Shown here: in pieces, positions 1-6,100 of the stretch
Position numbering within the stretch: the first letter of the stretch is position 1
Layout: every line of letters begins with the position of its first letter
Assembly (NCBI GenBank): GCA_030604585.1
Contig: JAUVVP010000133.1
Location: 1-6,174, forward strand
Direction: 5' to 3'
Origin: Planctomycetota bacterium
GTDB taxonomy: Bacteria; Planctomycetota; Brocadiia; SM23-32
Length of the DNA: 6,174 nt
Position numbers and translations under genes: made by a program
The notes under the pieces: generated by a model
What the model saw: only the letters and a program-made list of their open reading frames with translations
Told to the model about the DNA's origin: nothing
Databases searched by the model: none

Positions 1-1
1 G

Positions 2-1735
2 GAGCTAATGTTCGAGCACGGCGTGCGCGCCAACATCAACCAGACGATCGAGGACGATGTGGTACAGTTGATCGGGCTCGGGCACGACGTGGAGATCATC
101 CTTCAGGAGCCGAAATCCGTCGAGGCGGCCCTGCTGGAATCGCTGCCGGAGGACTCGCCCGAGGATCTCCTCCCGCGGTCTCCCGTCATTGCGTTGCTGG
201 GCCACGTGGACCACGGGAAGACCTCGATACTGGACCGCATCCGCAACACGCGGGTTGCCGAGAGCGAGGCCGGCGGCATAACCCAGGACATCGGCGCCTG
301 GCAGACGCAGAGCGACGGCCACACGCTGACGTTCATAGACACGCCCGGCCACGAAGCCTTCACCGCCATGCGCGCCCGCGGGGCCAGGATCACTGACCTG
401 GTCGTCCTGGTGGTGGCGGCCGACGACGGAGTGATGCCGCAGACCGCCGAAGCCATCGACCACGCGCGCGCGGCCGGCGTTCCCATCGTAGTCGCCATCA
501 ATAAGATGGACAGGCCCGAGGCCGATCCGCTGCGCGTCAAGCAGCAACTGGCCGTCCAGGGGATCAACCCGGAGGACTGGGGTGGCGACGTGGGCTGCGT
601 CGAACTCAGCGCGATCACCGGGGAAGGCATAGACGACCTGCTGGAAAGGATAACGCTGGAGGCCGAGCTGCTGGAAGTCAAGGCCAACCCGCGCCGCTCT
701 GCCAGCGGATCCGTGCTCGAGGCGCGAATGCAGCTCGGCCGCGGCGTCGTCACCAACCTCATCGTCCAGAAAGGCACACTGCGCCGGGGCGACATCCTGG
801 TCTGCGGGAACGCATTCGGCGCGGTGAGGTCGCTGGTCAACGACCGCGGCGAAGAGATCGAGGAGGCCGGCCCGGCCCAGCCCGTAGCGCTGAGCGGCCT
901 GAACCGGGTGCCGGAGGCGGGCGACACGTTCCTGGTGGTGAAGGACCTGGAGACGGCGCGCAAGGTGGCTGAGGAACGCCACGCGCGGCTGCAGCGGCGG
1001 CGTCGCCGGCCCCGGCGTCACGTGACCCTCGAGACCCTCTTCGAAAGGCTCGAACGCGGTGAGACAAAGCAACTGAACATCGTCCTCAAAGCCGATGCCC
1101 AGGGCTCACTCGAACCCCTCATGACCAGCCTGGACCAGTTGGGCAACGACGAGGTAGCGGTGAAGATCATCCACAGCGGCATCGGCCAGGTCAATGCCAG
1201 CGATGCCCTGCTGGCTGACGCCACCGATGCCATCATCGTCGCCTTCCGCGTGAGCGAAGATGAAAAGGCGCGCGAGATGGCCGCCGTGCACGGTGTCGAG
1301 GTCGTTCATTACGATATCATCTACGAGGTCACCGACCAGATCCGCAGCGCCCTGGAAGGCCTGCTGGAGCCCGAACGCAAGGAGGAACGGGTCGGCATGG
1401 CCGAGGTGCGACAGATATTCCGCATCAGCAGGTACGGCACCATCGCCGGCTGCTACGTGACCGAGGGCGCGATGCGACGCAGCGGGCGCGTGCGCGTCAT
1501 TAGGGATGGGGAGATCCTCCACCAGGGTGCCATGGCCTCCCTGCGGCAAGAGAAAACCGACGTCCGGGAGGTGGAAACCGGACGCGAATGCGGGATCAAC
1601 ACCGAGGGCTTCGACGACATCAAGCCCGGCGACCTGATCGAGTGCTTTACCATAGTGACCGTCAGGCGCACCCTCGTGCCCAAAAGCGCCCAGCCCACTG
1701 CCCAACCCGGAAGCGACGCGGCTTCTTCGACGTGA
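2..1735 (+). CDS. infB: Translation initiation factor IF-2 (5' end outside window)
   Basis: IF-2 is the GTPase that brings initiator fMet-tRNA to the 30S subunit and promotes 70S joining. The frame is open to the window edge, and the codons before the ATG at 8 (GAG CTA) continue the IF2_N motif, so that ATG is internal and the N-terminus is missing. Counting from that ATG: IF2_N segment with ANINQTI at 8-14; G1 GHVDHGKT at 65-72; G2 GGITQDIG at 89-96; G3 DTPGH at 111-115, with the catalytic His; G4 NKMD at 165-168; G5 SAI at 201-203. Domain II spans about 235-315. Domain III begins near LNIVLKADAQGS (356-367). The C-terminal fMet-tRNA-binding domain is about 455-548, ending in KPGDLIECF. A short Ser/Ala/Pro-rich tail follows. 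G2 normally reads TQHIG and here has Asp94 in place of His. The next gene starts 2 nt after the stop. Identity is essentially certain from the G motifs and domain order. Confidence 0.98.
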   Translation, partial: ELMFEHGVRANINQTIEDDVVQLIGLGHDVEIILQEPKSVEAALLESLPEDSPEDLLPRSPVIALLGHVDHGKTSILDRIRNTRVAESEAGGITQDIGAWQTQSDGHTLTFIDTPGHEAFTAMRARGARITDLVVLVVAADDGVMPQTAEAIDHARAAGVPIVVAINKMDRPEADPLRVKQQLAVQGINPEDWGGDVGCVELSAITGEGIDDLLERITLEAELLEVKANPRRSASGSVLEARMQLGRGVVTNLIVQKGTLRRGDILVCGNAFGAVRSLVNDRGEEIEEAGPAQPVALSGLNRVPEAGDTFLVVKDLETARKVAEERHARLQRRRRRPRRHVTLETLFERLERGETKQLNIVLKADAQGSLEPLMTSLDQLGNDEVAVKIIHSGIGQVNASDALLADATDAIIVAFRVSEDEKAREMAAVHGVEVVHYDIIYEVTDQIRSALEGLLEPERKEERVGMAEVRQIFRISRYGTIAGCYVTEGAMRRSGRVRVIRDGEILHQGAMASLRQEKTDVREVETGRECGINTEGFDDIKPGDLIECFTIVTVRRTLVPKSAQPTAQPGSDAASST

Positions 1736-1737
1736 CC

Positions 1738-2019
1738 ATGATCGTCGGAACTGTAGAAATCCGCCTCCACCTGCACGACGCCCGGACCCTGAAGGATAAG
1801 CGGCGCATTCTGCTGAGCCTGAAGGACCGGCTGCGCAAAGGCTTCAATGTGAGCGTGGCCGAAGTGGACGGCCAGGACATGATCCAGAGCGCCGTTCTGG
1901 CCGTTGCCCAGGTGGGCAATGACAGCCGCTACATCAACGGCACGCTCGACAAGGTCGTGCAGGCCGTCAAGAGGGTCCCGGCCGCCCGCCTGGTGGATTA
2001 CAGCATCGAACTGTTCTGA
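1738..2019 (+). CDS. DUF503 family protein (YlxP-like)
   Basis: A 93-residue protein of the DUF503/YlxP family, which is usually found beside infB and rbfA. Its biochemical role is poorly defined; a link to translation or ribosome assembly is inferred from that neighbourhood. Family signatures visible are an N-terminal beta strand (MIVGTVEIRLHLHDA), LKDKRRILLSLKDRLR at 18-33, and FNVSVAEVDGQD at 36-47, followed by an amphipathic half ending DYSIELF. The length is typical of the family. The ATG at 1738 lies 2 nt after the infB stop. It is chosen because the family begins exactly here and the open frame upstream only antisenses into infB's coding sequence out of frame. I see no Shine-Dalgarno sequence, so translational coupling to infB is likely. 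Confidence 0.93.
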   Translation: MIVGTVEIRLHLHDARTLKDKRRILLSLKDRLRKGFNVSVAEVDGQDMIQSAVLAVAQVGNDSRYINGTLDKVVQAVKRVPAARLVDYSIELF

Positions 2020-2046
2020 AGAGCCCCCTCAGGATGGCCGCTGACG

Positions 2047-2415
2047 ATGAACCCCCGCAAGAAGAAAAGAATAGAGGAGATGCTGCGGCGGGAGTTGAGC
2101 AGCATCCTTCTGCACGAGGTGAGGGACCCGCGCGCGGGGTTCATTACCCTCACGCGGGTCGAGCTGAGCGAGGATCAGCGCTCGGCGAGGGTCTACCTGA
2201 CGGTCCGCGGCACTGAGGAGGAAAGGGACGAGACGCTTCAGACCCTGAGGCGGGCGCACGGTTACATTCAGTCCCTCATCGGCAGGCGGCTTTCGCTGCG
2301 CTACACTCCGGTGCTGCGCTTCCGGGAGGACAAGGAAGTCCTGAACGCCATGCGCCTGGAGAAGCTGATCGACAGGGCCCGCCGGGAGGACCGCGAGTTC
2401 CGCGACGTTCCTTGA
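2047..2415 (+). CDS. rbfA: 30S ribosome-binding factor A
   Basis: RbfA binds the immature 30S subunit near 16S rRNA helix 1 and is needed for late maturation and growth in the cold. The 122-residue length is normal. Visible family features are a basic N-terminus (MNPRKKKRIEEMLRREL), the VRDPRAGFITLTRVELSED stretch at about 25-43, the strand SARVYLTV at 46-53, the AxG kink of its type II KH-like fold as Ala70-His71-Gly72, and LSLRYTPVLRFRED at 82-95. The tail is highly charged. The ATG at 2047 sits about 12 nt after an AGGA at 2031-2034. An out-of-frame ATG at 2034 leads only to a short meaningless frame. It follows the DUF503 gene by 27 nt and belongs to the same operon. Confidence 0.96.
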   Translation: MNPRKKKRIEEMLRRELSSILLHEVRDPRAGFITLTRVELSEDQRSARVYLTVRGTEEERDETLQTLRRAHGYIQSLIGRRLSLRYTPVLRFREDKEVLNAMRLEKLIDRARREDREFRDVP

Positions 2416-2440
2416 GCAACTCTTCGGACACCATAGCACC

Positions 2441-3115
2441 GTGCCCAGAGTCATCTCGCAGAAAGAGCGCAAGAAGCAAGCCGACAAGCTGGTGCAGCTC
2501 GCCATCCGCAAGCACGGCGAGCTGAAGAACCGCAAGACCAGGTCGCCTTTGAACCAGCTTGTCCTGAGCCTGTTCTGCCACGTTACCAGCGTGCGCCGCG
2601 CCACCCGTGCCCTGCGCGAGTTGAAACGGCACTTCGCCGACTGGAACGAGGTGCGCGTCAGTCACCCGGTGGAGGTGGCCTCCGTCCTCTCATCGGCCAT
2701 GTGGGCCCAGGAGGGTGCCGAGCGGTTGGTCTGGATGCTGCGCGAGCTGTACGATGCCCACAACCGGACGAACCTGGACTTCCTGGGCGAACTGACGCCG
2801 ACGCAGGCGCGCAGTTGCCTAAAGAGGCTGCCCATGGTGCGGCGCGACCTGGCAGACGAAGTCCTGCTGCTCAGCCTCGGCGTCCCGGTGCTGCCCTGCT
2901 CCGCTGCGACGGCCAGGATGTGCTGCCGCCTCGGCCTGCTGAAGGACGACCGGCCGACCGTTAAGAACCAGCGCAGACTGGCCAAGATGTTCGACGAAGC
3001 GTGCTTTGCCAGCCTGCTTTTGTTCTTCTGCGACTACGCCGAGAAGGTCTGCCTGCCTGACGAGCCGCTCTGCAACCGCTGCCCGATAGCGAGGACTTGC
3101 CGCGCCGGCAAGTGA
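2441..3115 (+). CDS. Endonuclease III-like HhH-GPD protein with 4Fe-4S loop, catalytic residues altered
   Basis: A 224-residue relative of endonuclease III/MutY-type DNA glycosylases, starting at a GTG 25 nt after rbfA; no clear ribosome binding site is seen. The C-terminus carries Cys204-x6-Cys211-x2-Cys214-x5-Cys220, the exact 4Fe-4S cluster spacing of endonuclease III. The segment [14 protein letters not shown] (130-143) aligns with the family's helix-hairpin-helix LPGVGRKTANVVL, but both hairpin glycines are lost (Met132, Arg134) and the catalytic Lys120 position is Asp136. Eighteen residues on, where endonuclease III has catalytic Asp138, there is Ser154. The LSAQATD segment near the N-terminal half appears as [16 protein letters not shown] motif at 67-74 is present. 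So fold and cluster are visible, while classical glycosylase/AP-lyase chemistry is not expected. A DNA- or RNA-binding role, or a different lesion chemistry, is inference. The alignment was made by eye. Confidence 0.85.
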   Translation: MPRVISQKERKKQADKLVQLAIRKHGELKNRKTRSPLNQLVLSLFCHVTSVRRATRALRELKRHFADWNEVRVSHPVEVASVLSSAMWAQEGAERLVWMLRELYDAHNRTNLDFLGELTPTQARSCLKRLPMVRRDLADEVLLLSLGVPVLPCSAATARMCCRLGLLKDDRPTVKNQRRLAKMFDEACFASLLLFFCDYAEKVCLPDEPLCNRCPIARTCRAGK

Positions 3116-3162
3116 GGCGCCGGCTCCCCCGCGCCGCTCAGCTACCGGATCGCTTCGACCAC

Positions 3163-3167
3163 GGGAG
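3163..3167 (+). promoter_or_regulatory. Ribosome binding site of hisG
   Basis: GGGAG lies 7 nt before the ATG at 3175. This decides the hisG start, since the same frame is open further upstream to 3097 inside the preceding gene, and the HisG family begins at [13 protein letters not shown]. Confidence 0.75.
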
Positions 3168-3174
3168 AACAATC

Positions 3175-4047
3175 ATGAAGGTACTGGTATTCGGAATCCC
3201 CAAAGGCAGCCTACAGGAGAGCACCATCCAGATGCTGTTCCGGGCGGGCTACCGCGTGGAGACGGGCGGGCGGTCCTACTACCCCGCCATTGACGACGAG
3301 GAGATGGAGGCCCGCCTGATACGGCCGCAGGACATGCCGCGCTTCGTGGAGAAAGGCTCGGTGGACGCCGGGCTGACAGGCGCCGACTGGGTCGCGGAGA
3401 ACGAGAGCGACGTCGTGACGGTCGTCGAGCTGATCTACGCCAAGCAGCAGCTTGTGCCCGTGCGCTGGGTCCTCGCCGTGCCGGAAGATGCCCCCATGAA
3501 GAGCGTCGAGGACCTGGAGGGCAAGAGCATCAGCACCGAGCTTGTCAACGTGACGCGCAAGTTCCTCGCCGACCGAGGCGTCAAGGCCGACGTCGAGTTC
3601 AGCCACGGCGCCACCGAGACCAAGGTGCCGGACCTGGTGGACGCCATCGTCGAGCTGACAGAGACCGGCGCCAGCCTCCGGGCCAACCGGCTGCGCATCG
3701 TCGAGACGGTGATGGAGAGCACGACCCAGTTGATCGCCTCCCACCAGGCGTGGGACGACCCCTGGAAGAAGACCAAGATCGAGAACCTTGCCATGCTCCT
3801 CGAGGGGGCAGTGCTCGGCCAGAGCAAGGTGGGGCTGAAGATGAACGTGCCGAACGGCGCCCTCCAGAAGGTGCTCTCGCTGCTGCCCGCCCTGCGCAAC
3901 CCGACCGTCAGCAACCTGGCGGACGAATCCGGCTACGCCATCGAGACCGTCCTGGACGAGAGCATCGCGCGCACCCTGATCCCCAAGCTCAAACGCGCCG
4001 GCGCCGAGGGCATCATCGAGTACCCGCTCAACAAGGTCGTGCTCTGA
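3175..4047 (+). CDS. hisG: ATP phosphoribosyltransferase, long form
   Basis: Catalyses the first and committed step of histidine biosynthesis, joining ATP and PRPP to give phosphoribosyl-ATP, in the cytoplasm. The 290-residue product is the long form (HisG_L), which does not need HisZ. The N-terminus [15 protein letters not shown] is typical. GLTGADWV (66-73) matches the family's substrate-domain motif. The PRPP-binding loop and following helix are [20 protein letters not shown] (144-163) with [10 protein letters not shown] (164-173). Residues from about 217, beginning KVGLKMNVP, form the C-terminal regulatory ACT-like domain that binds histidine for feedback inhibition, ending [12 protein letters not shown]. 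It is separated from the preceding gene by 59 nt and has its own ribosome binding site. It is an orphan, with no other his gene in view. It may be cotranscribed with the upstream translation genes, as no clear promoter was recognised before it. Confidence 0.97.
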   Translation: MKVLVFGIPKGSLQESTIQMLFRAGYRVETGGRSYYPAIDDEEMEARLIRPQDMPRFVEKGSVDAGLTGADWVAENESDVVTVVELIYAKQQLVPVRWVLAVPEDAPMKSVEDLEGKSISTELVNVTRKFLADRGVKADVEFSHGATETKVPDLVDAIVELTETGASLRANRLRIVETVMESTTQLIASHQAWDDPWKKTKIENLAMLLEGAVLGQSKVGLKMNVPNGALQKVLSLLPALRNPTVSNLADESGYAIETVLDESIARTLIPKLKRAGAEGIIEYPLNKVVL

Positions 4048-4089
4048 GCCGGGTTCGCCAACGCCGAGCAGCCTGCGATTACCCAACGA

Positions 4090-4129
4090 CAGAGGCCTGT
4101 GCCGTCCTCTGCGGTCCCGGCGGCCTCTG
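4090..4129. terminator. Hairpin between convergent genes, possible bidirectional terminator
   Basis: CAGAGGCC at 4090-4097 pairs perfectly with GGCCTCTG at 4122-4129. An inner stem GCCG (4101-4104) pairs with CGGC (4118-4121) around a 13-nt loop, with a 3-nt bulge (TGT) on one side. It lies 42 nt after the hisG stop and 30 nt before the end of the E2 gene on the other strand, where a terminator serving both would be expected. There is no run of T on either side, so intrinsic termination is not assured. Confidence 0.45.
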
Positions 4130-4156
4130 CAGTGACTCGGGGTCGCGGGTGAAGGC

Positions 4157-5505
4157 TCAGGGCGCCAGCCGGCCCGGGTCCTCCAGCAGGCCCTTCAGCG
4201 TCTGGAAGAACTGGGCCGCCTCGGCCCCGTCAATGACCCGGTGGTCGGCGCTGATGGAGATGGCCACCATCGGCTCGATCCGCATCCCGTCCCCCTGGGC
4301 CACCACCTGATCGCTTATGGCCCCCACGCCGATGATGCAGCTCTCGGGCGGGTTGATTATCGGCAGGAACGAGGCGACGCCGTACATCCCCAGGTTGCTG
4401 ATCGTGATGGAGCCGCCCTCGTACTGTTCCGGTATCAGCTTGCCGTCCCGGGCGGTCTCCGCCAGGGACCCCAGCTCGGCTGATATCTCGGCCAGGCCCC
4501 TGGCGTCGGCATCCCTCACTACGGGCACGAACAGGCCGTCCTCCACGGCGACCGCCACGCCAACGTTGCACCGGTCGTTCAGCACCACGGCGTCCCCGTC
4601 GAACCGGGCGTTCACCCGCGGATGTTCCTTCAGGGCCGTCGCCACGGCCTTTACCAGCAGGCCGGTCACGGTCACCTTCTGCTGGGGCGTGCTCACCTCG
4701 CGCAGGAACTCCATCGCCGCGCGCATCATCACGTCGCCCACCAGGTAGAAGTGCGGCACGGTCTGCTTCGCCGCCGTCATCCGCTGCGCGATGGTGCGCC
4801 GCATGGCAGATAGGGCAAGCCTCTCGCCGGCCGGCTCGGCCGCCGGCACCGACGCTGCCCGGCCGAGGCCGGCCTCGACTGCCCGCACCACGTCGTCCTT
4901 GCGCAGGCGCCGGCCCCCTGCTTCGGCCGCCACCTCCAGCAGGTTGACCCCGTGCTGGTAGGCAAGCGCCCTGGCCGCCGGCGTCGAGCGGACCTCCTCG
5001 ACTGCGGCCAGGTAGCCGAGCACGTCGCACTCGATGATGCGCCCGCCGGGGCCGGTTCCGCGCAGGGCAGCCAGCGGCACTTTCTTCTCGCCGGCGATCT
5101 TCCGCGCGCGCGGGGAGGCGAATCCGCCGGCCGGCGCGCCGGCCCCGAAACAGCCGGCGCCTGCTCTGCCATCGCAACGGCCGTTGCCGCTGGGCCGGGG
5201 CCGGCGACCTCGGACGCGGTCGGCGCCCTCTCCGCCAGGGAGGTCAGGTCCGCGGGCAACTCGTCCCCCTCCTGGCCGATGACGGCGATCAGCTCGTTCA
5301 CCGGCACCGTCTGCCCCTCGGGGACCAGTATCTTCTTCAGGACGCCATCAGCGAAGGCCTCGACCTCGAGGGTCGCCTTGTCGGTCGTCAGTTCGTAGAG
5401 CACCTCGCCCTTCCGGACGGCATCCCCCTCCTGCTTGTGCCACTTCTCGACGGTGCCCTCCTCCATCGTCTGCCCAAGCTGTGGCAGGAAAACGCGGTGC
5501 AGCAT
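4157..5505 (-). CDS. pdhC: Pyruvate dehydrogenase-type E2, dihydrolipoamide acetyltransferase, frame broken by 1 nt
   Basis: E2 core subunit of a 2-oxoacid dehydrogenase complex; it passes the acyl group from lipoyl-lysine to CoA. The ATG at 5505 is chosen because GGAG lies 7 nt before it and the lipoyl domain starts at once. Lipoyl domain: residues 1-78, with the lipoylated Lys43 in [11 protein letters not shown]. An Ala/Pro linker runs to Gly121. At the GGGG run 5143-5146 the frame shifts by -1; one extra G gives [18 protein letters not shown] and an uninterrupted 449-residue protein. Two E3-binding-like domains follow, about 129-166 ([19 protein letters not shown]) and 174-213 ([19 protein letters not shown]). 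The acetyltransferase domain is about 228-449, with [13 protein letters not shown] and the active-site His422 and Asp426 in DHRVIDG. The [10 protein letters not shown] and [13 protein letters not shown] segments favour a pyruvate-type E2. As given, translation without slippage leaves the lipoyl half in a wrong frame that ends at 4777. A sequencing error is the simplest cause, given two well-kept halves; a true mutation or slippage is possible. E1 and E3 genes are not in the window. Confidence 0.92.
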
Positions 5506-5512
5506 CGCGGCT

Positions 5513-5516
5513 CTCC
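5513..5516 (-). promoter_or_regulatory. Ribosome binding site of the E2 gene
   Basis: On the minus strand GGAG ends 7 nt before the ATG at 5505. This selects that ATG over in-frame upstream starts at 5523 and 5556, which would add residues not found before the lipoyl domain. Confidence 0.75.
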
Positions 5517-5540
5517 GTTTCATGCATCTCGATAGGAAAG

Positions 5541-5554
5541 GCGCCGACCGGCGC
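5541..5554 (-). promoter_or_regulatory. Inverted repeat in the E2 leader
   Basis: GCGCCGACCGGCGC is a near-perfect dyad (GCGCCG and CGGCGC around AC). It lies between the predicted -10 element and the ribosome binding site of the E2 gene, so it could be an operator or an RNA hairpin in the leader. There is no experimental or family support. In a GC-rich genome such short dyads also arise by chance. Confidence 0.35.
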
Positions 5555-5562
5555 AAGGCACC

Positions 5563-5591
5563 ATTCTACGGGGCCGGCGGAAGCCTTTCAA
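5563..5591 (-). promoter_or_regulatory. Sigma70-type promoter of the E2 gene
   Basis: On the minus strand TTGAAA (5591-5586) and TAGAAT (5568-5563) are separated by exactly 17 nt. Each hexamer matches the sigma70 consensus at five of six positions. The predicted start of transcription is near 5556, giving a leader of about 50 nt before the ATG at 5505. The element stands out as relatively AT-rich in GC-rich sequence, directly upstream of a gene that no other reading frame precedes closely. Confidence 0.65.
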
Positions 5592-5697
5592 CCCCCGCCA
5601 GCGCCCGCAGATTCCGGGCACACCATACTTATCTCCGGTGCGAAATGGGTCGGCAGGCCGGCCCCTACCGGTGCGGCCCGCGGCACAACGCTTCCCC
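5592..5697. other. Non-coding spacer upstream of the E2 promoter
   Basis: No convincing reading frame on either strand. It holds an 8-bp palindrome GGCCGGCC (5656-5663) and a direct repeat CCGGTGCG at 5635-5642 and 5668-5675. The sequence looks like spacer or the worn end of the adjacent GxxExxY pseudogene. I could not assign any function. Confidence 0.4.
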
Positions 5698-5949
5698 TCA
5701 GCCGCAGCCAACCGCCTTGGCCCCCACGATCACCTTCCCGTCTAACGCCCAGTCCGCCAAGTGATCCCCGGTCACTTCGCGTTAGCACCGCACAGGCACC
5801 GGACGCTCTTGGTGCACCTTGAGTCGGACTCTGCGTAGCTCCGGCGCCAGTGCGCTCTCGTATCCCCTCTCCAGAAGGCCGTGTCCGAGCGTGTTGTAGA
5901 CGTTGTAGGCAGTCCCAATGATCTTCTCGGTCAGCTCCTGATTCTTCAT
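5698..5949 (-). pseudogene. GxxExxY family protein, decayed copy
   Basis: From the ATG at 5949 the frame reads MKNQELTEKIIGTAYNVYNT, then GLLERGY, which is the G-x-x-E-x-x-Y signature, then ESALAPELRR and QERPVPVRC, then an in-frame TAA at 5782-5784. The same frame continues after the stop as REVTGDHLADWALDGKVIV and GAKAV, which still lines up with the family's second half (typically a GD..AD stretch, then KVIVELKAV), before a TGA at 5698-5700. Besides the nonsense codon, the expected Glu of the ELK motif is Gly, the Tyr in the usual ALAYEL is Pro, and the C-terminal third with the GLLINFG motif is absent. Family members are usually about 120-130 residues with a PDDEXK-nuclease-like core and unknown function. 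The first 55 codons could still be translated, but a working protein is unlikely. The start abuts one arm of the ATCCGT repeat. Confidence 0.8.
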
Positions 5950-5978
5950 ATCCGTCTTCATCCGTGGCAATCCGTGTC
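5950..5978. repeat. ATCCGT phased repeat, left arm of inverted repeat
   Basis: Three copies of ATCCGT at 5950, 5960 and 5970, exactly 10 nt apart, ending GTC. The arm matches the reverse complement of 6057-6085 at 26 of 29 positions. It lies directly before the ATG of the GxxExxY pseudogene on the minus strand, so it also occupies the place of that gene's ribosome binding site. Confidence 0.85.
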
Positions 5979-6027
5979 TGACAGTCGTTCGCCGTAGCCG
6001 TAGCGCCCCCAATGAGCCGCTCGACCT

Positions 6028-6037
6028 CCACCGGTGG
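6028..6037. repeat. 10-bp perfect palindrome
   Basis: CCACCGGTGG is a perfect palindrome lying between the two ATCCGT arms. It could be a protein-binding dyad or the tip of a folded structure, but at this length chance is a fair explanation. Confidence 0.35.
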
Positions 6038-6056
6038 TTCTTGACACAGCTCTTTG

Positions 6057-6085
6057 GACACGGATTCACACGGATAAAGACGGAT
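6057..6085. repeat. ATCCGT phased repeat, right arm of inverted repeat
   Basis: Three copies of ACGGAT (the complement of ATCCGT) start at 6060, 6070 and 6080, again 10 nt apart. The 29-nt arm is inverted relative to 5950-5978 with three mismatches and is separated from it by 78 nt. It lies 15 nt beyond the stop codon of the GxxExxY gene at the window edge. Confidence 0.85.
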
Positions 6086-6100
6086 GGAAACCTGACGTCA

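Noticed and set aside
5..1072. Long open frame antisense to infB
   Set aside because: It is the mirror of a high-GC coding strand; the opposite frame has all IF-2 motifs and this one resembles nothing.
3102..3124. GCGCCGGC direct repeat around the stop of the endonuclease III-like gene, able to form a 6-bp GCCGGC stem
   Set aside because: The unit is a short self-complementary GC word common in such genomes, with no T-run, and hisG follows closely in the same direction.
4230..5177. Second long minus-strand frame through the E2 gene
   Set aside because: It is an Arg/Gly-rich shadow in the third frame; the E2 motifs lie in the two other frames and join at the GGGG run.
4157..5505. Two separate genes, a free lipoyl carrier protein and a lipoyl-less acetyltransferase
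   Set aside because: The lipoyl half has no stop after its domain but runs on into an out-of-frame shadow, and the catalytic half has no plausible start; its FASPRARK segment joins naturally to the linker once one base is added.
5435..5822. Plus-strand frames across the E2 start and its promoter
   Set aside because: They run antisense to the lipoyl domain and through the promoter, have no ribosome binding site or family motif, and are low in complexity.
5588..6061. 157-codon minus-strand frame across the GxxExxY pseudogene
   Set aside because: It is the wrong frame; the GLLERGY signature and the continuation past the stop lie in the other one. It was considered as the product of a frameshift, but the second half of the family aligns in the original frame.
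5950..6085. CRISPR array
   Set aside because: The hexamers are far too short, spaced by only 4 nt, and the two groups are inverted to each other.
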